The notes under the pieces were generated by a model. That model saw only the letters and a program-made list of their open reading frames with translations. It was not told the origin of the DNA and searched no databases. Below, piece by piece: positions 1 to 6,523 of a stretch of 22,338 nt of DNA. The stretch's first letter is position 1. Each line of letters begins with the position of its first letter. This DNA comes from JAXDLH01 sp034666705 (GTDB lineage: Bacteria; Chloroflexota; UBA6077; SHYK01), in NCBI GenBank assembly GCA_034666705.1, contig JAXDLH010000114.1, positions 1-22,338 on the forward strand, given 5' to 3'. The position numbers and the translations under genes were made by a program.

Positions 1-276
1 CGGCTCCTCGGAAGCGTCGGCTGCCTCGCCCTCTTCACCAAAGCCTGGCTCGCCGAGCTCCTCGAGCGCCGGTCCATACCACTCGACGACGGCATCCAGG
101 GCACGCTCCCACTCGACCGAGAACCACGGCTCGACGCCGATCGGCTTGAGGAAAATCCCCTCCTCGGTGGGTGAGACCTCGACCTCGACGCCATCCGCCA
201 GGTGGTAGCGCTTTGCGACGTCCTCGGGGAACACGAACCCGACCCGGTTCTCATGATCGAACAGTTTCTCAGTCAC
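1..276 (-). CDS. AbrB/MazE/SpoVT-like DNA-binding protein, C-terminus beyond the window
   Basis: An open frame of 92 codons runs off the left window edge without a stop. It starts at GTG (274-276), inside the end of the upstream SpoIIM-like gene (GTGACTGA, 8-nt overlap), which implies translational coupling. The N-terminus reads like a swapped-hairpin AbrB/MazE domain: EKLFDHENRVGFVFPEDVAK, then a short helix, HLADGVEVEV and a final strand with GIFLKPIG (about residues 3-50). The rest is acidic (EEW/EE-rich), which resembles the toxin-binding tail of MazE-like antitoxins. Members of this family are transcription regulators or antitoxins. No toxin gene is visible in the window, but the downstream side is cut off. 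The fold assignment is by eye. A role as antitoxin rather than regulator is an inference. Confidence 0.62.
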   Translation of the reverse strand, partial: MTEKLFDHENRVGFVFPEDVAKRYHLADGVEVEVSPTEEGIFLKPIGVEPWFSVEWERALDAVVEWYGPALEELGEPGFGEEGEAADASEEP

Positions 277-1240
277 GGATTATTCCTCTGGGCGCTTTGG
301 GCTCGCGTCCGACGAGCAGCAGGTAGCCGTACATAATCGCGGCGTTGCAGAGACCGATTGCGAGCTTGAATGGCCACGGGAACTCAGCCGGCGAAACAAA
401 CCCCTCGAAGAGCCCGGCGATAATGAGGAAGAGCAGCGAGCCAAACATCAGGCGAATCGCTCGGGCGCCTGCCGCCTGGAGCGCGACACTGCGCGGCGGC
501 AACCCCGGCCAGACGATCGCCTTGCCGAGCATCAACCCGCAGGCGCCCGCAATCACGATCACGCTCAACTCGAGAAATCCGTGCGGCGAGACAAACCCGA
601 ATAGCTGGTCGCCGATACCGTACGCGAACATCGCGCCCACGATCCCACCGAAAGAGATGCCGTTGAAGACGAGCACCAGCGCCGTGACCACGCCGGCCAG
701 CATACCACCGGCGAGCGCCAGAAACGTGACCTGCAGATTGTGCGTCATGATGATGGAGGCCATGACCGAGCGCATCGCCTCTGGCGAGGCGAACCACGTC
801 TCGCCTCGCTTGATCTCGCTCAGCTCCGCGGGCGAGACGAGCCACTCCGCGTTCGCTGGCGCGACGACGACGGCAAGCGTGGCGGCGAACAACGGAATGA
901 ACATGAGCGCGAATGCGGCGAGAAGAAACGGCCAGGACGCGCGGTATTCCCGCGGCAGCTCGTGCAGCATGAAGCGCCAGAGTCGGCTAAGGGGCGCCGG
1001 CGCCTCGCGGTAGAGCGTACCATGAGCACGTGTGACGAGTTGATTGACGAACAGCGTGGCTCGATCGCCGGGAAAGTCGCGGCGGGCGACGGCGAGGTCA
1101 CCAGTGGTCAGGCGGTACAGGCGTGCCAGCTCATCTAACTCGTCGACAGAGAGGCGATTGCGCGGGCTGGCCGCGCGATCCAGGAGCGTGCCGAGCCGCT
1201 CCCAGCGGGGTCGCCGGCGCGCGACAAAACGCTCGATCAT
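269..1240 (-). CDS. Stage II sporulation protein M (SpoIIM/DUF95) family membrane protein
   Basis: Predicted 323-residue integral membrane protein. Residues 1-100 form a charged cytoplasmic helical region. About five hydrophobic segments follow (near 104-127, 158-192, 197-215, 222-245 and 265-312). Family landmarks are NLQVTFLALAGG (169-179), PHGFLELSVIVIAG (219-232) and GLFEGFVSP (276-284). The frame is open further upstream, to an ATG at 1309. I chose the ATG at 1240 because the longer form would overlap the divergent RDD gene and homologues start near this point. SpoIIM-like proteins occur widely outside sporulators, often with RDD, DUF58 and MoxR genes, and the divergent RDD gene here fits that pattern. 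Its biochemical role is unknown. The 3' end overlaps the MazE-like gene by 8 nt. Nothing here supports a role in sporulation. Confidence 0.85.
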   Translation of the reverse strand: MIERFVARRRPRWERLGTLLDRAASPRNRLSVDELDELARLYRLTTGDLAVARRDFPGDRATLFVNQLVTRAHGTLYREAPAPLSRLWRFMLHELPREYRASWPFLLAAFALMFIPLFAATLAVVVAPANAEWLVSPAELSEIKRGETWFASPEAMRSVMASIIMTHNLQVTFLALAGGMLAGVVTALVLVFNGISFGGIVGAMFAYGIGDQLFGFVSPHGFLELSVIVIAGACGLMLGKAIVWPGLPPRSVALQAAGARAIRLMFGSLLFLIIAGLFEGFVSPAEFPWPFKLAIGLCNAAIMYGYLLLVGREPKAPRGIIRD

Positions 1241-1261
1241 ACGGACGTAATTAGGGAGAGC
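1241..1261. promoter_or_regulatory. Compact divergent promoter between spoIIM-like and RDD genes
   Basis: Only 21 bp separate the two start codons. At its centre is the self-complementary hexamer TAATTA (1248-1253), placed 8 nt before the RDD ATG and 7 nt before the spoIIM-like ATG. That distance suits a -10 element driving leaderless transcripts in both directions. The RDD side also has AGGGAG as a Shine-Dalgarno site, whereas the other side has none. This is an inference from spacing; no -35 element is obvious. Confidence 0.35.
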
Positions 1262-2071
1262 ATGAACGAGGATTATAGGCTCCTCACGCCCGAGAACGTG
1301 GAGCTGCACTATGACGTCGCGGGGCTTGGGTCGCGTCTGCTCGCGGCGACGGTGGACTACGCGATCATTGGCTGCGCCTACCTGGCATTGAGTCTCGGCT
1401 CGGCCTTCATCGCGGCTTTCATTGGACGAGCCTTTCCAGGGGCGGTGGAGCGCGGATCAGAACTCTCGGACTTCCTCGGCTTCGCCGTGATCGCCGCAAT
1501 CGTCCTCGTGACCTTCGTCGCCTGGTGGGGCTACTTCATCGTCTTCGAGCTGTTGTGGAATGGCCAGTCGCCGGGCAAGCGGATGATCGGATTGCGGGTA
1601 GCCCGCGCCGATGGCCAGCCGCTCGGCCTGGGCAGCTCGCTGATCCGCAATGTGCTGCGCGCGATCGACATTCTGGCGCTGATCGGCGTGGTCGTTATGG
1701 TCGTCGACGGCAAAGGGCGACGGCTTGGCGACTTTGCGGCGGGCACGCTGGTCGTGCACGAGCCTCGCGCCCTGCAACGGGGCACCTACACGGCAGTGCT
1801 CATCCCACCGGCGCCTCCGGGCCGGGTCGAGGCGCTGCCCAATGCGGGGCGGTTGACGATGGCCCACTACACGTTGCTGCGCGACTACTTCGGCCGCCGC
1901 GACCGGCTCGACGGGAAGCGGGCGGATGCGCTCGCCGCCGAGCTGGCCAGCGATCTCGCGACACTGCTGGAGGTCGAACGGCAGAATGTAGGCGACCCCG
2001 GCACATTCCTGGCGGTCGTGGCGCACGCCTTCGAGGCGCGCCACACCAACCACGACGTCGGCGTAGGCTGA
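1262..2071 (+). CDS. RDD family membrane protein
   Basis: Predicted 269-residue protein. The RDD signature is complete: Arg25 and Asp32 in the first membrane helix (GSRLLAATVDYAI) and Asp136 in the third (RNVLRAIDIL). The linking motif NGQSPGKRMIGLRV (100-113) is also present. Three hydrophobic segments lie near 26-56, 72-98 and 131-149. A soluble tail of about 100 residues (170-269) with little recognisable structure follows. The start ATG has AGGGAG 5 nt upstream. RDD proteins are small membrane proteins of mostly unknown function; some have been linked to ion or proton antiport. The divergent SpoIIM/DUF95 partner is a recurrent neighbour of RDD genes. The coding sequence ends 23 bp before the convergent end of the next gene, and a weak hairpin (GAGCC/GGCTC, 2070-2092) lies between. 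Confidence 0.88.
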   Translation: MNEDYRLLTPENVELHYDVAGLGSRLLAATVDYAIIGCAYLALSLGSAFIAAFIGRAFPGAVERGSELSDFLGFAVIAAIVLVTFVAWWGYFIVFELLWNGQSPGKRMIGLRVARADGQPLGLGSSLIRNVLRAIDILALIGVVVMVVDGKGRRLGDFAAGTLVVHEPRALQRGTYTAVLIPPAPPGRVEALPNAGRLTMAHYTLLRDYFGRRDRLDGKRADALAAELASDLATLLEVERQNVGDPGTFLAVVAHAFEARHTNHDVGVG

Positions 2072-2094
2072 GCCAGTGACGTAGAGCGGCTCGC

Positions 2095-2571
2095 TTAGGG
2101 CAAGCGGGATTCAGCGGCCTGCAGCGCGCGCAGCACCTCGCAGAGCCCGCTTTCCACGGCACTCAGCCAGGTGCGCATCAGACGCACGGGCTGCAAACCC
2201 TGCGCCTCGGCCGCCTCAAGGTCGGGCACACCCGCCGAGGTATGCACGACATTCTGCCAGGCGCGGACCGAATCGATCACGAGATCGCGCCAATCATCGG
2301 GCACGCCGCGCAGCCGCGGCAGGTCGAGAATCGTGTCCGGCGCAACCCGCGCGGCTGGGTCTTCAGCCGCAAGCCACCGCTCGAAGGCGCTCGTCGCCTC
2401 CGGCAGGACAGCCCGAACCGTGGCGAACGCGGCGGGATCTGCAAGGTGGATGCGCGCGCCTGCGATAGCGAAACCGGCCGTGAGCAGGTTGCCGTCAATG
2501 GGGCGCGGAGGATGCGCGCGCATCCATATCCGGATGCACTCGGGGAGTTGCTCGGGCGTCGGTGGCTGCAT
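2095..2571 (-). CDS. Hypothetical protein, 158 residues
   Basis: I do not recognise this protein. The reading frame stays open upstream to 3363, but everything beyond 2589 is antisense to the DUF488 gene and is not credible as protein. Possible starts are ATG 2571 (MQPPTPEQLPEC) and ATG 2589 (MFYYSR). I prefer 2571, because TATTAT lies 6 nt upstream and fits a leaderless promoter. The protein looks soluble and helical, with Trp- and Leu-rich amphipathic stretches such as CIRIWMRAHPP near the N-terminus and RLMRTWLSAVESGLCEVLRAL near the C-terminus. There is no signal peptide, membrane segment or recognisable metal motif. Third-position G/C bias matches its neighbours, which supports a real gene. 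It converges on the RDD gene and diverges from the DUF488 gene. Confidence 0.6.
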   Translation of the reverse strand: MQPPTPEQLPECIRIWMRAHPPRPIDGNLLTAGFAIAGARIHLADPAAFATVRAVLPEATSAFERWLAAEDPAARVAPDTILDLPRLRGVPDDWRDLVIDSVRAWQNVVHTSAGVPDLEAAEAQGLQPVRLMRTWLSAVESGLCEVLRALQAAESRLP

Positions 2572-2592
2572 TCGTGAATAATAGAACATATG
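2572..2592. promoter_or_regulatory. Divergent start region with a shared CATATG palindrome
   Basis: CATATG at 2587-2592 supplies an ATG on both strands: the DUF488 start at 2590 (+) and an alternative start of the hypothetical gene at 2589 (-). The A/T-rich AATAAT (2576-2581) is 8 nt before the plus-strand ATG. Its complement ATTATT/TATTAT is 6 nt before the minus-strand ATG at 2571. Neither gene has a Shine-Dalgarno site. The layout is consistent with two leaderless transcripts from one small A/T-rich core, which is an inference. Confidence 0.35.
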
Positions 2593-3144
2593 ACCGGGGA
2601 TGAAGCCGCGAGGTTCTACAGCCTGGGCCACTCGACGAGGCCACTCGAGGAATTCATGACGCTCCTCGGGAACCACGGCGTCGCGATCGTGGCCGACGTG
2701 CGCACGTACCCACGGTCGCGTCGCTATCCGCAATACGACCTGGAGGCGATGGCGGCATCGCTGCCCGCCGCGGGCGTCCGCTACGTCCACCTGCTGGAGC
2801 TCGGCGGCCGGCGTCGACCCCAGCCAGACTCCAGCAACACCGGCTGGCGCAACGAGAGTTTCCGCGGCTATGCCGACTACATGGCAACCCTGGCCTTCGC
2901 CGAGGCACTCGACCGGCTTCTTGCCCTCGGCGGGGAAGGGCGCGTGGCCATCGTCTGCTCGGAGGCAGTCCCCTGGCGCTGCCACCGCTCGATGATCGCG
3001 GACGCACTCGTGGTACGCGGCGAGGAGGTGCGGCACATTACCGGTGCGGGCGTGGCGCGCCCCCACCGGCTGACGCCTTTCGCCCACGTGGATGGGATTA
3101 GCATCAGTTACCCGGCACCGCTCGACGCCGCCTTCGGCATGTAG
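2590..3144 (+). CDS. DUF488 family protein
   Basis: Predicted 184-residue soluble protein of the DUF488 family. Family landmarks are SLGHSTRPLEEF (11-22), VADVRTYPRSR (34-44), LLELGG (68-73) and the near C-terminal CSEAVPWRCHRSMIAD (123-138), the most conserved block. Its cysteines, at 123 and 131, look like possible metal or catalytic ligands. The length is typical. The biochemical function of the family is not established; some members sit in stress or DNA-related contexts. The start ATG (2590) has no Shine-Dalgarno site and directly abuts the divergent start region, so translation may be leaderless. The stop codon TAG (3142-3144) overlaps the first two bases of a tandem repeat. Confidence 0.88.
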   Translation: MTGDEAARFYSLGHSTRPLEEFMTLLGNHGVAIVADVRTYPRSRRYPQYDLEAMAASLPAAGVRYVHLLELGGRRRPQPDSSNTGWRNESFRGYADYMATLAFAEALDRLLALGGEGRVAIVCSEAVPWRCHRSMIADALVVRGEEVRHITGAGVARPHRLTPFAHVDGISISYPAPLDAAFGM

Positions 3145-3192
3145 CGACCAAATCGCTCGTCGCATCGAGCGACCAAATCGCTCGTCGCATCG
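3143..3192. repeat. Perfect 25-bp tandem repeat, two copies
   Basis: Positions 3143-3167 and 3168-3192 are identical. Each unit contains a small inverted repeat (AGCGA, loop CCAAA, TCGCT), so two identical hairpins stand back to back directly after the DUF488 stop codon. They could act as a weak transcription end or a protein-binding site. There is no U tract. The copy number suggests a recent slippage or duplication. Confidence 0.8.
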
Positions 3193-3660
3193 ATGGCGCT
3201 GCCTCACCCAAGTGGCTCGAATACTCCTTCGTCGCCGACACATCTGCGCGTGCGGTGCAGGAAATCCGATCCGTCGGCGCAGTCGCCAGGGGTGGGTGGC
3301 AGGCGCTAGAATTGGACCGACGCACGCCGCTCGGCCGGAGTGGCGCTGCGGAGTTTCTTCCATTCAATCCCGATCAGACTGGGACTGTATGAAACCGGAC
3401 CTCGGCGTTCCGTTATCTCGCGTGGCTACAACTGCATACCAAAGCAACACCGTGATTCTCGCGGTGGCTGTAGAGAACAACCGCGCGGTCCTCTTCCACC
3501 GCGCAGTTGAGGCTTTGCCTCCCATGTAGACCTCGTGCGCGGCCCCCACCGGTTGCGCCCGATCTCGGGTGCGGCGCTGGCCCGTCGGTCCTCTTCCGCC
3601 ACGCGGGAGGGGGCCATTTTTGTGGCCTCGTACCCAGCGCACCTGGGCTCATAAGGGGGT
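3193..3660 (+). promoter_or_regulatory. Non-coding gap with a candidate structured leader of the metal-transport operon
   Basis: No credible gene lies here. The first part (3193-3440) has nothing I can name. From about 3443 the plus strand can form a run of strong hairpins: AGC-aa-CACCG with CGGTG-GCT (3443-3469), GCGCGGT with ACCGCGC (3483-3489/3498-3504), GAGGC with GCCTC (3509-3521), GCGCCCG with CGGGTGC (about 3555-3572), GGCCA with TGGCC (3612-3626) and CCCAG with CTGGG (3633-3647). The 12-mer CGGTCCTCTTCC occurs at 3486-3497 and 3586-3597, exactly 100 nt apart. The region ends at the Shine-Dalgarno site of the PRC/MgtE_N/CBS gene. A cis-acting metal-responsive leader is plausible from the neighbours. 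I could not match it to the M-box or yybP-ykoY motifs, and no promoter is obvious. Confidence 0.4.
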
Positions 3661-3667
3661 GATGCGC

Positions 3668-4927
3668 ATGGCGCTCCTCAGCGATCTGTTGGGCCGGCCG
3701 GTGGCCGATGCCCAGGGCCAATCTATCGGCAAGCTCGCCGACCTCCTCGTCCCCGCGAACGAGGATTACCCGGCCATCGTGGCCGTTGCGATCAAGCCGG
3801 CGCATGGTGAGACGCTCGTCGTCCTCTGGGATCAAGTTGAGGTGGAGGGGGACGGCCGCACCCTGCGCTTGCGTCCAATGTGGGACGCGGTGCCCCCCTA
3901 CCAGCCTTCGGCGGCGGATCTGTTCCTCGCCGGGCAGGTACTGGACCGCCAGATCATCGACGTGAACGGGGTCCGGGTCGTTCGTGCCAACGACCTGCAC
4001 CTCGAGCGCACGAACGGCTCGCTGCGCCTCCTCAGCGTCGACGTGAGCACGCCGGGCCTCCTCCATCGCCTGGGCATCGAGGGCCCGGCGCAGCGCCTGG
4101 CGAGCGTGTTCGGTGGCCAACTGGCGCACATCGCGATCGATTGGCGCGACATCGATCCCGTCGAAACTGGTCCACACGGCGTGCGGCTGCGCATTCCCGC
4201 GGAGGACGTCGCCAAGCTGCACCCGGCCGACCTCGCCGCAATCATCGGGCAACTCGACCACTACCACGCCGAGCAGGCGCTCGAGGCGATGGAGGTCGAA
4301 CAAGCCGCCGACACGTTCGAGGAGATCGAGCCGGAGCTGCAAGCCTCACTCATCGAGGCGATGGACCCCGAGCGGGCCGCCGACATCCTCGAGGAGATGG
4401 ATCCCGACGACGCGGCAGACTTGCTCGCCGAGATCGACCCCGAGCGCCAGGCGGAGATCCTCGGGCGCATGGAGGCAGACGAGGCGCGTGACGTGCGCGA
4501 GCTGCTCGGCTATCCAGAAGACAGCGCCGGCGGCCTGATGACCACCGACTTCATCGCGCTGCCGCAACATGTCACCGCCCAGGAGGCGATCGAGATCGTG
4601 CGCCGCGAGGCCGCCGAGATCGACAACGTCTATACCCTCTGCGTGGTAGATGACGATGGCCGGCTCACGGCAGTGCTCTCGCTGCGAGACCTCATCGTGG
4701 CGCTGCCGGCACAGCGCGTCGGCGACATCCCCCATCAGGATCCGGTGGCCGTCCAGGCCGACGAGAGCCAGGACCGCGCCGCGCAGCTAATCGCCCGGTA
4801 CAACCTGCTCGCACTGCCGGTCATCGACGAGGAGGGACGGATCCATGGCATCGTCACCGTCGACGACGCCATGGACGTCATTCTGCCCGCGGCCTGGAAG
4901 AAGCGGCTCCCCCGGATCTTCAGCTGA
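3668..4927 (+). CDS. PRC-barrel, MgtE N-terminal and CBS domain protein without a channel domain
   Basis: Predicted 419-residue soluble protein. Domains in order: a PRC barrel (about 1-72, LLGRPVADAQGQSIGKLADL), a second PRC-like barrel (about 88-165, GQVLDRQIIDVNGVRVVRAND), the superhelical MgtE_N domain (about 180-285, with repeats such as AADILEEMDPDDAADLL), and a CBS pair (about 286-408) beginning with the MgtE-type SAGGLMTTDFIAL. The MgtE membrane channel is absent: the protein ends at 419 after KKRLPRIFS. In MgtE the N and CBS domains bind Mg2+ and gate the pore. Here they are free and presumably sense Mg2+ for another partner. The start ATG at 3668 sits 8 nt after AAGGGGG; the in-frame ATG at 3662 is too close. 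The stop codon overlaps the NRAMP start by 1 nt (TGATG), so the two products are probably made in fixed ratio and may interact. Confidence 0.88.
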   Translation: MALLSDLLGRPVADAQGQSIGKLADLLVPANEDYPAIVAVAIKPAHGETLVVLWDQVEVEGDGRTLRLRPMWDAVPPYQPSAADLFLAGQVLDRQIIDVNGVRVVRANDLHLERTNGSLRLLSVDVSTPGLLHRLGIEGPAQRLASVFGGQLAHIAIDWRDIDPVETGPHGVRLRIPAEDVAKLHPADLAAIIGQLDHYHAEQALEAMEVEQAADTFEEIEPELQASLIEAMDPERAADILEEMDPDDAADLLAEIDPERQAEILGRMEADEARDVRELLGYPEDSAGGLMTTDFIALPQHVTAQEAIEIVRREAAEIDNVYTLCVVDDDGRLTAVLSLRDLIVALPAQRVGDIPHQDPVAVQADESQDRAAQLIARYNLLALPVIDEEGRIHGIVTVDDAMDVILPAAWKKRLPRIFS

Positions 4928-6192
4928 TGCCGGCGCTCGTCCGATGGCGCCGGCAGCTCGCGATGCTGCTGGCCGTGGTTGGGCCGGGCATCATCGCCGC
5001 CAACGCCGACAACGATGCTGGTGGCATCACCACCCTCAGCGTCGTAGGTGCCCACTACGGCTACCAACTGCTCTGGGTGCTGTTCATCATCACCCTCAGC
5101 CTGGCGATCACTCAGGAGATCGGCGCCCGCACCGGTGCGGTGACAGGCAAGGGACTCGCAGCGCTCATCCGCGAGAACTACGGCGTCCGCATCACCTTCT
5201 TCGCCATGGTGGTGCTGCTAGTCGCGAATCTCGGGACGATCATCGCGGAGTTCGCCGGGGTAGCGGCGGCGCTCGAGCTCTTCGACGTGCCGCGGGTCGT
5301 GAGTGTGCCGGTCGCCGCCGCGGCCGTCTGGCTGCTCGTGACGCGCGGCGACTACAAGCGCGTCGAGCGGGTCTTCCTTGCCTTCTCGCTCGTCTACATC
5401 AGTTACATCGTGTCGGCGTTTCTCGTGCGCCCGGATTGGGGTACGGTCGCCGCCAGTCTGGTAACCCCCACACCGCGCCTCGATGCCGCCTACCTCGCGA
5501 CACTGGTCGCCCTGGTGGGCACCACGATTACGCCGTGGGGGCAGTTTTTCATTCAAGCGTACGTAGTGGACAAGGGTGTGACCGACAAGGAATACCACGT
5601 CACCCGGCTCGAGGTGTACGCTGGCGCGCTCCTGACTGACGTCATCTCACTCTTCATCATTGTGACGGCGGCCGTCACCCTCTCCACACAGGGTGTGCGG
5701 ATCGAGGATGCGAGCGACGCCGCCCGGGCCCTGGAGCCGCTCGCCGGGCCGTTCGCTCGAATCGTATTCGCCATTGGTCTGTTGAACGCCTCGCTGCTCG
5801 GCGCGGCGGTCGTGCCGCTCTCCACTGCCTATCCGATCTGCGAGGCGTTCGGCTGGGAGGCTGGCGTCAGCAAGTCATTCCGCGAGGCGCCGGTGTTCAA
5901 TGGCCTCTACACCTTCGCCCTCGCCCTTGGCGCGCTCGCCGTGCTGGTGCCGACACTGCCGCTCGTGACGATCATCCTGCTCTCGCAGACCGTCAACGGC
6001 GTCCTGCTCCCGATCATCCTGATTTTCGCGATCCGGCTGGCGAGCAATCGCGACATTATGGGTGCCCATGCCAACGGCCCGGTCCGCAATGCCGTGGCGT
6101 GGTCCACCGCGGTGGTATTGATCGTCGCGACGGTCGCCCTGCTCGCCACCTCGGTCATCCTCCCAATCTTCGGCATCGAGGTGGGCGCCTGA
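4927..6192 (+). CDS. NRAMP-family divalent metal transporter, probably Mg2+-type
   Basis: Predicted 421-residue membrane protein with about 11 hydrophobic segments. The fold is NRAMP-like: GPGIIAANADND in helix 1 (19-30), NLGTIIAEFAG in helix 3 (101-111, with Glu108) and SQTVNGVLLPI in helix 10 (353-363). The two metal-site motifs differ from classical Mn2+/Fe2+ NRAMPs. The helix-1 DPGN is replaced by DAGG (30-33), and the helix-6 Met-Pro-His by TPW (202-204). Loss of the soft methionine ligand is what I recall for the NRAMP-related magnesium transporter (NRMT) branch. Together with the coupled MgtE_N/CBS partner, this points to Mg2+ rather than Mn2+ or Fe2+. Substrate is an inference. The start ATG overlaps the upstream stop codon, and translation probably depends on coupling. 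Confidence 0.87.
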   Translation: MPALVRWRRQLAMLLAVVGPGIIAANADNDAGGITTLSVVGAHYGYQLLWVLFIITLSLAITQEIGARTGAVTGKGLAALIRENYGVRITFFAMVVLLVANLGTIIAEFAGVAAALELFDVPRVVSVPVAAAAVWLLVTRGDYKRVERVFLAFSLVYISYIVSAFLVRPDWGTVAASLVTPTPRLDAAYLATLVALVGTTITPWGQFFIQAYVVDKGVTDKEYHVTRLEVYAGALLTDVISLFIIVTAAVTLSTQGVRIEDASDAARALEPLAGPFARIVFAIGLLNASLLGAAVVPLSTAYPICEAFGWEAGVSKSFREAPVFNGLYTFALALGALAVLVPTLPLVTIILLSQTVNGVLLPIILIFAIRLASNRDIMGAHANGPVRNAVAWSTAVVLIVATVALLATSVILPIFGIEVGA

Positions 6193-6523
6193 GAAGCTGC
6201 ATTGTCTTTCTCCAGCGGACGGTGCAGTGTAAGATAGCGACGGGGCGGGCAACTCCCGCTTCAGATAGGGACCGAGTGGACGCTGACTTACCCAGTCAAC
6301 GCGAGCCCCAGGACAACCGAATAGCGCAGCAGGTGCGAGCGCCGGCGGCACCCTGGGGTCGACAGGTGGGCCGAGCCTAGAACTCACCTCTGTCCTTTCC
6401 CCCGGCTCCTGCCCAGCCATTGGGTGGCGCTGCTCTAACCAGCGGCCACCCCTCCGCCGTGCGTCCTGCATCTGCTGGCAGGCTGTCGATTGTCTGCACC
6501 CTCACACCTGAGGAGGTGCAGCC
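6193..6523 (+). promoter_or_regulatory. Non-coding gap: candidate structured 5' leader of mgtE
   Basis: This 331-nt gap has no credible gene. The plus strand shows ordered hairpins: GCGGG/CCCGC (6245-6259), TGACT/AGTCA (6284-6298), a long-range pairing CCCCAGG with CCTGGGG (about 6306-6312 with 6352-6358), GACAG-GTGGG with CTCAC-ct-CTGTC (6361-6394), and a final hairpin around the mgtE Shine-Dalgarno site. A weak possible promoter is TTTCTC, 17 nt, TAAGAT (6207-6235), which would give a leader of about 280 nt. That length is typical of a riboswitch-controlled gene. I see no M-box consensus such as GGTGAGGCTCC, so the class is unknown. Confidence 0.4.
6494..6521 (+). promoter_or_regulatory. 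Hairpin sequestering the mgtE Shine-Dalgarno site
   Basis: CTGCACC (6494-6500) pairs perfectly with GGTGCAG (6515-6521), and the inner CTC (6501-6503) pairs with GAG (6510-6512), leaving a small bulge. The Shine-Dalgarno site AGGAGGT (6511-6517) lies in the 3' strand and hairpin end, and the ATG starts 3 nt after the stem. This arrangement would block ribosome access unless the hairpin is opened, so it could be the expression platform of the upstream leader. The pairing is seen in the sequence; regulation is inferred. Confidence 0.55.

Noticed and set aside
1..276. Calling a toxin-antitoxin system
   Set aside because: Only a MazE/AbrB-like part is visible; no toxin gene is in the window, and AbrB-type regulators without toxins are common.
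2590..3363. Long upstream extension of the minus-strand hypothetical gene
   Set aside because: It is antisense to the DUF488 gene, whose family motifs are clear, and has an Arg/His-rich composition typical of a shadow frame.
3353..3395. A 43-nt segment with GTTTC at its start and GAAAC at its end and an internal CCC/GGG pairing, reminiscent of a CRISPR repeat
   Set aside because: It occurs once; no second copy lies at spacer distance and no cas gene is near.
3443..3660. Assignment of the leader to the M-box Mg2+ riboswitch because of GTTGAGGCT near 3506
   Set aside because: Only a short stretch resembles the M-box start, and the remaining conserved blocks are not found.
6236..6400. Assignment of the mgtE leader to SRP RNA, ydaO or the M-box
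   Set aside because: None of the invariant motifs of these RNAs is present; only generic hairpins support it.
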